Shown here piece after piece: positions 34,319-42,780 of a stretch of DNA of 64,000 nucleotides. The position numbers and the translations under genes are program-made. Below the pieces are notes generated by a model that was given only the letters and a program-made list of their open reading frames with translations, did no database searches and was not told the origin of the DNA. Origin of the DNA: DASSFZ01 sp035292585 (GTDB lineage Bacteria > Chloroflexota > Anaerolineae > Fen-1058). Position 1 is the stretch's first letter. Each line of letters starts with the position of its first letter. The stretch is from assembly GCA_035292585.1 (NCBI GenBank), contig DATDPU010000120.1, positions 45,380 to 109,379 of the forward strand. Reading direction: 5' to 3'.

Positions 34319-35088
34319 GCGGCTGACTCCTTACGCGCCGGGAGATAGTGCACGCGCGGATTCGTGCCCAGGTCTTCGCGCAACCGATACGACGCCTGGT
34401 CGGCCAACAGCCGGCTCACTTCCGATTCGGGATCATTCAAGTCGCCGAATTTGCGCGCGCCGACCGGGCATGCCACCACGCACGCGGGCGTCGCATCCGT
34501 ATCGACCCCCGGCTTCAATCCCAGCGCCAGGCCGCGATCGATGCGTTGATAGCAGAACGAACACTTCTCGACCACGCCGCGCGGCCGTCGCTCGATTTCG
34601 GGTTCGCCCCATTCGGGCACTTCGGGATTCGGCCCGGTGAACTCTTCCCAGTTGAAGGCGCGCGCGCCGTACGGGCAGGCCATCACGCAGTAGCGGCAGC
34701 CGATGCACTTAGCGTAATCCATCATCACGATCCCATCGCCGCGATGATAGCTCGCGCCGACCGGGCAGACTTCCACGCACGGCGCGTGTTCGCAGTGCAT
34801 GCAGGGGCGCGCGACGAACACTTCCTGCGCGCCGATTTTGCCGGCCGGGATCACCCGGTTCCAGGAGATCGACGGCGGCACATCGTTGTGCGCGCGGCAG
34901 GCGAGCGTGCAGTAGCCGCAGCCGGTGCACTTGGCCTGATCGATCACCATCGCCCACTTGTGCGGGCTGGACTCTTTTTCCGCGCCCGAACCGCTCGCTT
35001 TGCCGACCACTTGCAAGCTGATGATCGTCGCCGCGCCGATGCCTACCGTTTTAATGAAATCACGCCGTCTGAGTTTCGGTTGATCCAT
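34315..35088 (-). CDS. Tat-exported four-cluster [4Fe-4S] electron-transfer subunit (HybA/DsrO-like)
   Basis: 257 residues. A twin-arginine signal (RRRDFIKTVGIGAATIISL) directs it to the outer face. Four cysteine groups typical of 16-Cys ferredoxin-like subunits follow: CTGCGYCTLAC, CMHCEHAPCVEVCP, CIGCRYCVMACP, and CSFC with a later CVVACP. It relays electrons between the NrfD subunit and the octaheme cytochrome encoded upstream. The gene overlaps nrfD-like by four bases and lies 9 bases after the octaheme gene. Confidence 0.93.
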   Translation of the reverse strand: MDQPKLRRRDFIKTVGIGAATIISLQVVGKASGSGAEKESSPHKWAMVIDQAKCTGCGYCTLACRAHNDVPPSISWNRVIPAGKIGAQEVFVARPCMHCEHAPCVEVCPVGASYHRGDGIVMMDYAKCIGCRYCVMACPYGARAFNWEEFTGPNPEVPEWGEPEIERRPRGVVEKCSFCYQRIDRGLALGLKPGVDTDATPACVVACPVGARKFGDLNDPESEVSRLLADQASYRLREDLGTNPRVHYLPARKESAA

Positions 35089-35097
35089 CCCACTACC

Positions 35098-36012
35098 TCA
35101 CTTGTTGTCCCGATCCATGCGGTGATACCAGCGTTCGATCCAGGGCGCCAGGACGATGCCGCCGGCGAAGCCGATCAAGGCGGACAGCACGGCGAAGCCG
35201 ACCGGGCTGACCGGCTCGGGCACGGCGCTCACCTTCAGCGTTTCGACCGAGGCCATCGCATCAGCCGGTTCGGGCGTGGGGCTGTCGGCGTGTACCTGCA
35301 CCGGGTCGTGCATCTGGTAAGCGTGGCACTCGTTGCACGTGCTCAGTTTCACGTTGAAACTGTGATCGCGAATGGCGTGACCTTCGCCGAGCTCGCTATC
35401 CGTTGGGCTGAGATGGCAGTCGGCGCAGGTCAGACCCTCCTGGCTGTGCGCGGTGTGGGCGAAGTTCGAGGCGCGGTCGCGATGGCACGAGGCGCACAGC
35501 TCTGAAGGATCTTCGGACTTCAGTGCAGCGCCGTGCGAGTCATGGCAACCGACACAGGACAGGTCGACCTCACGATGTTTGCTCACCTGCCATTCGAAGA
35601 ACGTCTCGGTGTGACACGTGCCGCACAGCTGGGCCGAGCGATCAGCCGCCATCGGTTCCTGGGGATGGTTCTCGGTGAGCGGGCTGTGGCACGCGGCGCA
35701 AGTCACACCTTCGGCCGCATACTTGCCGGTCTTGGCGTCGTACCCGGTAGTGTGGCAGGTCAGACACTGTTCTGGGCTGCCCTGCGACCGCCAGGCTTTT
35801 CTAAAGGTCGGGTCGGTGGCTGCCTGACCGTGTTGGCCGCCTTCCCAGGTAGTGTGGAAATCGGCGTGGCACACCTGGCACTTGGCCGTCGGGTCTTGAT
35901 TCTGAGCTTCGGGCAGCGGCAGCGGGTTGGCCTGAGCCAACGTAGCCGAGAGCAGGAACATCGGCGCGGCAAACGCCAGGCCGATGCAGACGCGAAAGAT
36001 CCAACGCTTCAT
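35098..36012 (-). CDS. membrane-anchored octaheme c-type cytochrome
   Basis: 304 residues. An N-terminal signal peptide (CIGLAFAAPMFLLSATLAQA) is followed by eight CXXCH sites (CQVCH, CLTCH, CAACH, CGTCH, CVGCH, CASCH, CADCH, CNECH) and a C-terminal membrane helix (GFAVLSALIGFAGGIVLAPW). It should take electrons from the Fe-S/NrfD pair, or deliver them to it. The arrangement resembles the DmsE/OmcA-like and Hmc-type periplasmic cytochromes in heme spacing but no exact family is claimed. It lies 22 bases after the two-CW gene. Confidence 0.92.
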   Translation of the reverse strand: MKRWIFRVCIGLAFAAPMFLLSATLAQANPLPLPEAQNQDPTAKCQVCHADFHTTWEGGQHGQAATDPTFRKAWRSQGSPEQCLTCHTTGYDAKTGKYAAEGVTCAACHSPLTENHPQEPMAADRSAQLCGTCHTETFFEWQVSKHREVDLSCVGCHDSHGAALKSEDPSELCASCHRDRASNFAHTAHSQEGLTCADCHLSPTDSELGEGHAIRDHSFNVKLSTCNECHAYQMHDPVQVHADSPTPEPADAMASVETLKVSAVPEPVSPVGFAVLSALIGFAGGIVLAPWIERWYHRMDRDNK

Positions 36013-36034
36013 AAGGTCATCTCCTGATCAAGGT

Positions 36035-36385
36035 CTAAGCGAGGTGTGGCGCCGGCGCATTATGGAATACCGCGCAGTCGAGACAGTCTTCCTTCAGCCG
36101 GCCACTGGCGCTACGAAAGACCTGCCAGCACGCCACGTCCGGTTGCGCGTAGGCCGGGCAAGCGGCCATCCGCTCCGGCGGGCAATGGCGCGTCTCCCAA
36201 CACCGCGGGTAACGCGCGATCTCATCTGCATTCAGAATGCGCACACGTTGCTGTTTGGCTTCGGCCTGCCAGCGCGCATCCAGCCGCCGCAGCCACCAGA
36301 CAGCTAAAATCGTCAAGCCCAGCGGGATGGCGAACCGCAGCGCCATCCCGGCGAGAAATACGACGACAGGCTCCCACCACTCCAT
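36035..36385 (-). CDS. small membrane protein with cytoplasmic-type two-CW cysteine domain
   Basis: 116 residues. One hydrophobic segment (VVVFLAGMALRFAIPLGLTI) is followed by a basic stretch and a Cys-rich domain: CWETRHCPPERMAACPAY, CWQVF, then DCLDCAVF. This is the two-CW pattern found in many small proteins of anaerobes, probably a metal site. The ATG at 36385 has GAGGTC upstream; a GTG at 36397 that overlaps the preceding small gene by four bases is an alternative. It belongs to the NrfD/octaheme operon. Confidence 0.8.
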   Translation of the reverse strand: MEWWEPVVVFLAGMALRFAIPLGLTILAVWWLRRLDARWQAEAKQQRVRILNADEIARYPRCWETRHCPPERMAACPAYAQPDVACWQVFRSASGRLKEDCLDCAVFHNAPAPHLA

Positions 36386-36393
36386 CGCTGACC

Positions 36394-36507
36394 TCACGAT
36401 CGAGCAAGCTGCCGGCGAGTGATCAGCGTTCCCATGCCCAGCAGGATGGCGACGGGCACGCCCAGCCTCAGAATGGTCAGAATGATCAGCGCAAGCACGG
36501 CTTCCAT
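36394..36507 (-). CDS. 37-residue membrane peptide at the head of the NrfD operon
   Basis: A short gene: Met-Glu-Ala then a hydrophobic helix (VLALIILTILRLGVPVAILL) and a basic end (TRRQLARS). The start has a near-perfect ribosome site, AGGAGGTG, five bases before the ATG. Its stop lies at the GTG/ATG start region of the two-CW gene, which suggests coupled translation. It is probably a small subunit or assembly peptide of the quinol-oxidising complex. The frame is too short for most gene finders. Confidence 0.7.
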   Translation of the reverse strand: MEAVLALIILTILRLGVPVAILLGMGTLITRRQLARS

Positions 36508-36684
36508 CTCACACCTCCTGCCTTTCAATTTCCTCGCTCATAGCATAGCGCGCCAGTCCCGGCGCGTAAATCCGATGCATCACCAATCTTTCGGCGGGGT
36601 GGATACTGCGTTTGTGTCTCATGCGGCCGGGTCGAACGACCCATGCCGGGTGGGTTGGGGATGGGTGAAACACCCCACTGACGG

Positions 36685-36714
36685 AAATAAAAAGCCCGGC
36701 GCTGAGGCCGGGCT
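36685..36714 (-). terminator. intrinsic terminator on the minus strand
   Basis: An 8-bp stem AGCCCGGC/GCCGGGCT with a 6-base loop is followed on the minus strand by TTTTTATTT. It likely ends the two-component transcript from 39158 and insulates the NrfD operon. Confidence 0.75.
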
Positions 36715-36771
36715 GATCGAATATCTAGGACGCGGAAGAACACGGACAAACACGGATCAAGAGACTTTATC

Positions 36772-36977
36772 TCAGGACTTACGCAGTTGGCGCGGCACAA
36801 CCGCCGCCTTCCTCTCTAAGATAGCTTTGGGAAAGGCGGCGGCTGGCCCTGCCGCCGCCTCATCTGCCGCACAACCCTCTTCGCTACGCTCGTGGGCAGG
36901 CCGCCGCCCTTCTTTATGAAGGGCATGTAGGGCGGCGGCTGAACTGCGGCAGCAACATGCAGCCGCGTAAGTCCTGA
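36772..36977. mobile_element. MITE-like element with 13-bp terminal inverted repeats
   Basis: 206 bases bounded by perfect inverted repeats TCAGGACTTACGC and GCGTAAGTCCTGA. The interior is GC-rich, with further internal inverted segments (GCCGCCGCC/GGCGGCGGC), and has no coding frame. Terminal sequences of this kind are common for non-autonomous insertion elements. No clear target duplication is visible. Confidence 0.65.
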
Positions 36978-37020
36978 TCTTTTAGCCAGTGTCCTCCGCG
37001 TTAATCCGTGTCCGAAAAGT

Positions 37021-37671
37021 TCAGGGTTGAATGATGCCCTTGCGAATGGCGTACTTCACCAGCTCCGTGCGCGAGTGCAGGTTGAGCTTGCGCATGAGGT
37101 TCTCCCGATGTCGCGCGACGGTCTTGGGGCTGATCGCCAGCGTCTCGGCGATCGTCTCGTTGCTGGCGCCGTCGGCGAGATGCGCCAGCACTTCCTGCTC
37201 GCGCGCCGTCAGGCCGTCGAGCGCGCGCTCCGATTTCACCTGCGGCTCTTGCGTCAGGTAATCTTTCACCAGCAGTTTAGCCAGCGAAGGATACAGATAG
37301 ACTTCACCGGCCGCCGCCGCGCGAATCGCGGTGAGCAATTCTTCGGGCGCGGCGCGCTTGGGCACGTAGCCGCTGGCGCCCGCCTCCAGCATTTTGAAAA
37401 AGTATTCTTCGTCTTCGTGGATGGTCAGGGCCACGATCGCCGTGTCGGGCCGGAGCCGTTTGATTTCGCGCGCCGTATCGATACCGCTGACATCCGGCAG
37501 GCCGATGTCCATCAGCACCACATTCGGTTTCAAGCTCATCACCGCCGCCAGGGCCTCGCGCGCGGTGCCGGCCTCGCCGACGATTTCCATGTCGGCTTCG
37601 TTCTCCAGCAGCATGCGCAGACCCGATCGCACCACGGCATGGTCATCCACCAATAGTAGCCGCATGGTCAT
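37021..37671 (-). CDS. NarL/LuxR-type response regulator
   Basis: 216 residues. The receiver has Asp9-Asp10, phospho-acceptor Asp55 (VVLMDIGLPD) and the conserved switch positions (ALTIHED, YVPKRA). The LuxR HTH is at about 150-210 (LTAREQEVLAHLADGASNETIA, KTVARHRENLMRKL). It begins 2 bases after the histidine kinase stop and is made from the same transcript. It is the second NarX/NarL-type pair of the window and sits beside the NrfD/octaheme operon, which it may control. Confidence 0.95.
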   Translation of the reverse strand: MTMRLLLVDDHAVVRSGLRMLLENEADMEIVGEAGTAREALAAVMSLKPNVVLMDIGLPDVSGIDTAREIKRLRPDTAIVALTIHEDEEYFFKMLEAGASGYVPKRAAPEELLTAIRAAAAGEVYLYPSLAKLLVKDYLTQEPQVKSERALDGLTAREQEVLAHLADGASNETIAETLAISPKTVARHRENLMRKLNLHSRTELVKYAIRKGIIQP

Positions 37672-37673
37672 CG

Positions 37674-39158
37674 CTAAACTCCTGTCTCTTGATTAGGCTG
37701 ATCCTGATAAGGCAGCGTGACTTCAACTTGTGTGCCCGCTCCGAGCCGCGACCGCAGCCGCAGTTGTCCACCCACCAGCGCCGTCCGCTCTTCCATGCCC
37801 ATCAAGCCCCAGGCCGGCCGATGCGCATTCGCTGCCGCCTCGATGTCGAAACCCCGCCCGTCATCTTCGACCTGTAACGTGACAGCTTCCGGTCCATAAT
37901 CCAAACGCACTTTGGCGTGATCGGCCTGAGCGTGCCGGATCACGTTCGTCAAGGCTTCCTGCGCCACGCGGAACAGCGCCGTCTTCAGCGCCGGCGCGAT
38001 CTCGCGTTGTTCGCCCGTCACTTCGACGCCTACCTGAAGGGGCACGCGCTGCTGCACCTCGGCGGCGTACCAGCGCAAAGCCGCGGGCAGCCCCAAATCG
38101 TCCAGGTGCGAGGGGCGCAGGTCGGTGATCAGTCGCTGGAGTTCGTCCAACGAATGGGCGACCAGGCCCTCGAGCTGGCGCAGGTTGCTCGCCGCGCGAT
38201 CGGCGTCTTGCCGCAGCGTGGTCGATACCCCGCGCAGCCCCAGGCCGATCGCCGTCAGCGCCTGGCCGGTCTCGTCATGCAGCTCGCGGGCGATGCGCTG
38301 GCGCTCCGTCTCTTGCGCGGCCACCACGCGCCCCAGCAGCTCGCCCCGCAGCGCTTCGCGCCGCTCGGCCTCTTGCAGACGGGCCGCTTGCAGCGCCGCG
38401 ATGTGATTCCGCGTTTCAACCTCGAAGGAACGCAGAAAACGAATGACGAAGAGCGAGGCCACGCCGGCCGCCGCCGCGCGCAAGACCTGAACGGGAAAAC
38501 CGAACAGCTGCAAGAAGAGGTCCTGGTTGATGACCGTGGAGGGCGGCAATGGCGTCGCGCGCGTGAAGATTTGCCCGGCCAGTCCATACCAGGCAAAGGC
38601 CACTGCCGCCCACAGGCTGTCGCGCCCGAACTGCAACAGCCCGGCTTGCCGGAACGCCCGCTGCTGCGCGATAAGCCCGATGCAGGCCAGCAGCGCCGCC
38701 GGCGCCGCCAGCGTGTAACGGGTCCAGACATCGGCGACCTCCCACAGGCCGTCATCCGGCGAAAAGGTTCCGCGCATGATCAGCAGGCCAAAGCCCCACA
38801 CGGTCACCTGCGCCAAAGGGACGAGCAGGCTGATGCGCTGCAAGCGCTCACTCGACGCGAGCAGGAACGTGCCGAACGCGCCGAGCGATAAAAACGAGAA
38901 AGCCAGGATGCCGAGCCGCAGGCTGTCCCAGGCCAGCGGCGCGACCTCTTGACCCGGCAGCAAATGCAACCCATCAAACAGCTCCAACCACTCGTGTATG
39001 CCGTGCAGAAAGCCGAACGCCGCCAATGGGCGCAAGGCGTGGTGCAGTCGCGTGTCGGAGCCGGAACTGCGTCCCACTTCCAGGAGGATAGCCAGGCCCA
39101 TACTGAAGAAGGATAGGCCGTAAAGGAAAAAGATAATGGCGATGTAAGGCGTATGCAC
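37674..39158 (-). CDS. integral-membrane sensor histidine kinase (HisKA_3)
   Basis: 494 residues. Seven or so membrane helices fill residues 1-255 (IAIIFFLYGLSFFSMGLAIL through VLRAAAAGVASLFVIRF), without a large extracytoplasmic loop. A coiled coil, a HisKA_3 domain (RIARELHDETGQAL, His294) and a HATPase domain (EDDGRGFDI, WGLMGMEERTALVGG) follow. The signal is probably read within the membrane. It is encoded directly upstream of its response regulator. Confidence 0.93.
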   Translation of the reverse strand: MHTPYIAIIFFLYGLSFFSMGLAILLEVGRSSGSDTRLHHALRPLAAFGFLHGIHEWLELFDGLHLLPGQEVAPLAWDSLRLGILAFSFLSLGAFGTFLLASSERLQRISLLVPLAQVTVWGFGLLIMRGTFSPDDGLWEVADVWTRYTLAAPAALLACIGLIAQQRAFRQAGLLQFGRDSLWAAVAFAWYGLAGQIFTRATPLPPSTVINQDLFLQLFGFPVQVLRAAAAGVASLFVIRFLRSFEVETRNHIAALQAARLQEAERREALRGELLGRVVAAQETERQRIARELHDETGQALTAIGLGLRGVSTTLRQDADRAASNLRQLEGLVAHSLDELQRLITDLRPSHLDDLGLPAALRWYAAEVQQRVPLQVGVEVTGEQREIAPALKTALFRVAQEALTNVIRHAQADHAKVRLDYGPEAVTLQVEDDGRGFDIEAAANAHRPAWGLMGMEERTALVGGQLRLRSRLGAGTQVEVTLPYQDQPNQETGV

Positions 39159-39299
39159 AAAGATCTCCGGTGGGCGATACCCTGTGGAAATTGTATCATG
39201 GCATACGAGGGAAAACAGTGATTTTCTTCCGGTTTTCCAGGCAAGCTAGGCGTGGAAGTTATGGCAGATGCGGGGGAAAACGCGATTCTTAGCGGAATG

Positions 39300-40136
39300 T
39301 CAACTTGCGCCCGCCTGAGCGAGCGTCAGGCGATCCGCGCGCCACACCATGAAGTCGATCTGACCTTCGGCGCTGAGCAACCAATCGAGCACGCGCGCGA
39401 ACTCGGCGCGATCGCCGGTGGTGCAAAACCTGTGCTGCCCGATGCGGGTGTCTGCCGCGCTCAGTCCGCGCTCGGCCAGCACCCGACCCAGCTGCCGCGC
39501 GATGGCCGGCGACGGATCGATCACGTTCACGCCCGGCCCAGCGATGCGGCGGATCGGCTCGATCACGAATGGATAGTGCGTGCAGGCGAGGACGATCGTA
39601 TCGGCGTTCGCTTTGAGGATCGGCTGGAGAAAGCCGCGCAGCAGCGCATCGGTTTGGGGCGATTCGATCTGGCCGGCCTCGATCTGTTCGACCAGCCCCG
39701 GACACACCTGGTTGATCAGCTGCACGCCGTTGGCGAAGCGCTCGACGACGCTGGCGAACAATGCGCCCTGGAAGGTGGCCGGCGTCGCCAGCACGCCGAC
39801 GACGCGCGTCTGCGTCGTCGCCGCCGCCGGCTTGACGGCCGGCTCCATCCCGACGAAGAGCATGTGCGGGAACTTCTGGCGCAGATGCGTCAAGGCGGCC
39901 GCCGAAGCGGTGTTGCAAGCCACCACGATGGCTTTACACTCGCGCTCCAGCAGAAAACGCGCGATGGCTTCGGAGAACTGCCGCAGCTGCGCCAGCGAGC
40001 GCGGGCCGTAGGGAATGTGAATCTGATCGGCGAAGTAGAGGGTGTCTTCGTGCGGCAGCTGCCGGGCGATCTCGCGCCACACGCTCAGACCGCCCACGCC
40101 GGAATCGAACACGCCGATGGGTCGAGGATCGGACAT
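39300..40136 (-). CDS. murI: glutamate racemase
   Basis: 278 residues. It interconverts L- and D-glutamate for peptidoglycan. Both catalytic cysteines are in their usual motifs: VVACNTASAAAL and LACTHYPF. The substrate-binding start is IGVFDSGVGGLSV, followed by YFADQIHIPYG. Length is normal. The presence of murI supports a cell wall with D-glutamate. It is followed upstream, on the same strand, by a VapBC-like pair that is probably unrelated. Confidence 0.96.
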   Translation of the reverse strand: MSDPRPIGVFDSGVGGLSVWREIARQLPHEDTLYFADQIHIPYGPRSLAQLRQFSEAIARFLLERECKAIVVACNTASAAALTHLRQKFPHMLFVGMEPAVKPAAATTQTRVVGVLATPATFQGALFASVVERFANGVQLINQVCPGLVEQIEAGQIESPQTDALLRGFLQPILKANADTIVLACTHYPFVIEPIRRIAGPGVNVIDPSPAIARQLGRVLAERGLSAADTRIGQHRFCTTGDRAEFARVLDWLLSAEGQIDFMVWRADRLTLAQAGAS

Positions 40137-40158
40137 GGGATCGCTTTCGCAAGGGAGC

Positions 40159-40563
40159 TTATAACCACACTATTTTCACATCACCCTCCAGATGCTTAAA
40201 CTCGGGATCGCCCGTAACCACCTCGCCCTTACGCAGTTTTGCCAGGGCCGCTGCAAAACAGTCGGCGTAGGACACCTTGCCCTTGGCTTTTAGTGTCGCT
40301 GCTGCGCGGGTCAATGCCCAATCCACTTCGACCATTTCAATCGCCATGCCTTGAAGCTCCTGAGTGAGTCGATCGGCCAAATCTTGCGAACCGCTGCGCG
40401 CGATGGCGTACCACACCTCGCCCAGGTTGACCACCGTCATGGCCAGCTGGGCTTTACCTTCTTCGGCTCGCAACAGCAGGTTTCTCACCTGGTCGGCGCT
40501 CGGTTCGTCCTCTAAAAAGGCCAGGATGGCGTAGGCGTCCAGGACTTTGAGAACGGCCATCAT
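40159..40563 (-). CDS. PIN-domain ribonuclease (VapC-like toxin)
   Basis: 134 residues. It has the PIN-domain acidic residues: VLDAYAILAFLEDEP with Asp9, the conserved Glu of NLGEVWYAI, SYADCFAAALA, and the late Asp in VTGDPEF. VapC toxins cut tRNA or rRNA when not bound by their antitoxin. The gene overlaps the AbrB-type antitoxin gene by four bases, in the usual antitoxin-first order. Confidence 0.9.
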   Translation of the reverse strand: MMAVLKVLDAYAILAFLEDEPSADQVRNLLLRAEEGKAQLAMTVVNLGEVWYAIARSGSQDLADRLTQELQGMAIEMVEVDWALTRAAATLKAKGKVSYADCFAAALAKLRKGEVVTGDPEFKHLEGDVKIVWL

Positions 40564-40787
40564 TCACGCTCCCGATCTTTAGCCCGTTCTTGAAGCAAGG
40601 CTTTCAGCGCCCCTTTACCTTTCAGCGCGCCTTGAAGCCCCTTGAGGTATTGCTCGGTGACGGGCTTGAGAATGATATGCTCCCCATCATCGTACACTAA
40701 GATTTTGGTCCCAACCTTGATCCCATATTTGCGGCGCAGCGCGGAGGGGATCACAATTTGTCCTTTGGTGGTTGCATAGGTTTCCAT
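40560..40787 (-). CDS. AbrB/SpoVT-type antitoxin (VapB-like)
   Basis: 75 residues. The N-terminal swapped-hairpin DNA-binding domain is clear (TYATTKGQIVIPSALRRKYG, GTKILVYDDGEHIILKPV). The C-terminal half is Lys/Leu-rich and should bind the PIN toxin encoded next. The ATG at 40787 is chosen because it starts the domain and follows a G-rich ribosome site. It should neutralise the toxin and repress its own promoter. Confidence 0.88.
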   Translation of the reverse strand: METYATTKGQIVIPSALRRKYGIKVGTKILVYDDGEHIILKPVTEQYLKGLQGALKGKGALKALLQERAKDRERE

Positions 40788-41103
40788 CCCGGTCACCCCC
40801 TTTCTGGCCGCAGGTATACCATAGATCGTCCGGTAGGTCAAATGGCGTCAGGTAATACTCTCCCGGTTTAATCTTACCTGCTAGGTGCGCGTGCTACAGT
40901 TAGGACAATCGCATCTAATATGTCAATAGCCGATCGGCCCTGAAAATAGGCCACTGCTCTCGGCCCGCGTCCGCGCGGGCCGCGCGAAGCGGACGGTGAG
41001 CCATCCCGTCTGTATTTGCGCTGTGCGAGAATTTAGATGCGCTTGCCCTGTGCTACAGCGCTCCAGCCGTGCATTCCTCGACCAGACGCGGTATACTCCG
41101 GTC
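40788..41103. other. 316-base divergent gap; holds a shortened 94-bp-type repeat
   Basis: Bases about 40965-41030 contain CCCGCGTCCGCGCGGG and CGGTGAGCC, related to the 94-bp element. No gene is seen. Confidence 0.5.
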
Positions 41104-42093
41104 ATGTTTTCACTACCGGGCGAGGTCGTGGCGTTGATCGGATTGGCGCTGATCTTTGATTTTCTGAATGGCTTTAATGACTCGTCCACTATCGTCGCCA
41201 CCATGATTTCGTCGCGCGCGATCGCGCCGCGCCGCGCGCTGATGCTGACCGCTGTCGCCGAGGCCATCGGCCCGTTTCTGTTCGGCGTCGCCGTGGCGAG
41301 CGCCATTGGCCGGGAGATCGTGGACGAAGCGGCGGTGACCTTGCCGGTATTGATCGCCGCGCTCGCCGCCTCCATTGGTTGGGGCGTGATTACCTGGCTC
41401 CTGGGCATTCCATCCAGTTCGTCGCACGCGTTGATCGGCGGCCTTACGGGCGCGGCGATCGCGGGCTTTGGGTTGAGGGCGTTGCATTGGGCCGGGCTGG
41501 GCAAAGTGCTGCTGGCGCTGTTTGTCTCGCCGCCGCTGGGGATGCTCGTTGGCTACGTGTTGATGAAGCTCATTTTATTCCTGGCGCAGGGCGCTACGCC
41601 GCACATCAACCTCTTCTTCAAGCGCGGCCAGGTGCTCGCCGCGCTGGGCCTGGCCCTGCCGCAAGGCGCGAACGATGCGCAAAAAGCGATGGGCGTTATC
41701 ACGCTGGGGTTGGTGGTATCGGGGGCATTGCCGGCGTTCGAAGTGCCGCTGTGGGTCGTCGCCGTGTGCGCCGGCGTGTTTGCGTTGGGCACGTCGCTGG
41801 GCGGCTGGCGCTTGATCCGCACACTCGGCGGGAAGTTCTACACCATCCGCCCGGTGCACGGCTTCAGCACACAGCTCGCAGCGGCCGGCGTGTTGTTGGG
41901 TGCGGTATTATTAGGCGGGCCGGTCAGCACGACCCAGGTCGTCTCATCGGTCATCATCGGGGTGGGCAGCGCCGAGCGCATTTCAAAAGTTCGCTGGAAT
42001 GTCGCCGGGCAGATCGCCACGGCCTGGCTGCTCACCATTCCGATGACGGCCTTGCTTGCAGCCGGCGTGTATGTGCTGATCCGTGGGGCGTGA
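41104..42093 (+). CDS. PiT-family inorganic phosphate transporter
   Basis: 329 residues with about ten membrane helices. The two PiT signature segments are present: FDFLNGFNDSSTIVATMISS near the N-terminus and ALPQGANDAQKAMGVI in the second half. It is expected to bring in phosphate (as a metal-phosphate complex) with protons. The ATG at 41104 is chosen because it begins the conserved first helix; upstream sequence is repeat-derived. The PhoU-like partner follows 56 bases downstream. Confidence 0.92.
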   Translation: MFSLPGEVVALIGLALIFDFLNGFNDSSTIVATMISSRAIAPRRALMLTAVAEAIGPFLFGVAVASAIGREIVDEAAVTLPVLIAALAASIGWGVITWLLGIPSSSSHALIGGLTGAAIAGFGLRALHWAGLGKVLLALFVSPPLGMLVGYVLMKLILFLAQGATPHINLFFKRGQVLAALGLALPQGANDAQKAMGVITLGLVVSGALPAFEVPLWVVAVCAGVFALGTSLGGWRLIRTLGGKFYTIRPVHGFSTQLAAAGVLLGAVLLGGPVSTTQVVSSVIIGVGSAERISKVRWNVAGQIATAWLLTIPMTALLAAGVYVLIRGA

Positions 42094-42110
42094 AACGTGA
42101 AACGTGCTCA
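42090..42110. repeat. short heptamer array GTGAAAC
   Basis: Two exact GTGAAAC units and one variant overlap the stop codon of the phosphate transporter gene. Confidence 0.45.
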
Positions 42111-42149
42111 CCTAATCACTCATCGCGTATCACGATCAATGGGTGGTCA

Positions 42150-42779
42150 ATGAAACGGCTCAGGCAGTGGTTCAAACGCAAACCCGATCGGTTTATGACG
42201 TTGCTGATCCAGCAGGCGGAGTTCACCGTGCAGGGTATCGACGGGTTGATGGCCTACATGCACACGCCGTCCGATGATAACGCCGCGAGCGTGCGTCGGA
42301 TTGAAAAAGAGGCCGATGAGGTGCGCCGCATCCTGGTCGACGAGCTTAACCGCACCTTTGTCACGCCGCTCGACCGCGAGGATATTTTCGCGTTGTCGCG
42401 GACGATCGACGATATTCTCGACTACGCCTACACGACCGTGGACGAGATGGAAATCCTGAACGTGAAGCCGAACCCCTATTTGCAGCGGATGGTTTCGCTC
42501 ATGCGCGACGCCGCCGACGAGATCCGCCTGGCGATGCTGCGCCTGAAGGATCACCCCGGCGTCGCCAACGATCATGCCGTGCGCGCGAAGGCGCTGGAGA
42601 ATCGCATGGAGGGCGTATACCGCGAGGCGATCGCCGCGCTGTTTCAGGGGCCGCAGGATGTGGAGCACGTGGTGGAGATGCTGAAGCTGCGCGAAATCTA
42701 TCGCCACCTGTCCAACGCCGCCGATCGCGGCGACGAGGCCGCTAACGTGATCAGCGATGCGGTGGTAAAAATGACGTGA
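42150..42779 (+). CDS. PhoU-like DUF47 regulator of the phosphate transporter
   Basis: 209 residues, all helical, with the DUF47 pattern: FMTLLIQQAEFTVQGIDGL, RIEKEADEVRRILVDELNRTF, TPLDREDIFALSRTIDDILDY, and the C-terminal LREIYRHLSNAADRGDEAANVI. The ExxxD and DxxxxD-type residues usually bind metal clusters. DUF47 proteins accompany PiT transporters and modulate them. The two genes form one unit. Confidence 0.92.
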   Translation: MKRLRQWFKRKPDRFMTLLIQQAEFTVQGIDGLMAYMHTPSDDNAASVRRIEKEADEVRRILVDELNRTFVTPLDREDIFALSRTIDDILDYAYTTVDEMEILNVKPNPYLQRMVSLMRDAADEIRLAMLRLKDHPGVANDHAVRAKALENRMEGVYREAIAALFQGPQDVEHVVEMLKLREIYRHLSNAADRGDEAANVISDAVVKMT

Positions 42780-42780
42780 C

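Larger units (their letters stand above)
36508..37020. other. 513-base intergenic region with terminator and MITE-like element
   Basis: Besides the terminator and the element at 36772-36977, it holds ACACGGA-type short repeats on both sides of the element (36740-36760 and 36990-37015) that are complementary to each other. The element therefore sits in the loop of a larger inverted repeat. No gene is seen. Confidence 0.55.

Noticed and set aside
33044..36012. Complete polysulfide, nitrite or DMSO reductase operon.
   Set aside because: No molybdopterin or other catalytic subunit is encoded; only NrfD, Fe-S and cytochrome subunits are present.
41379..42149. Long plus-strand extension upstream of the DUF47 protein.
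   Set aside because: It is an out-of-frame reading of the phosphate transporter gene; the DUF47 protein starts at 42150.
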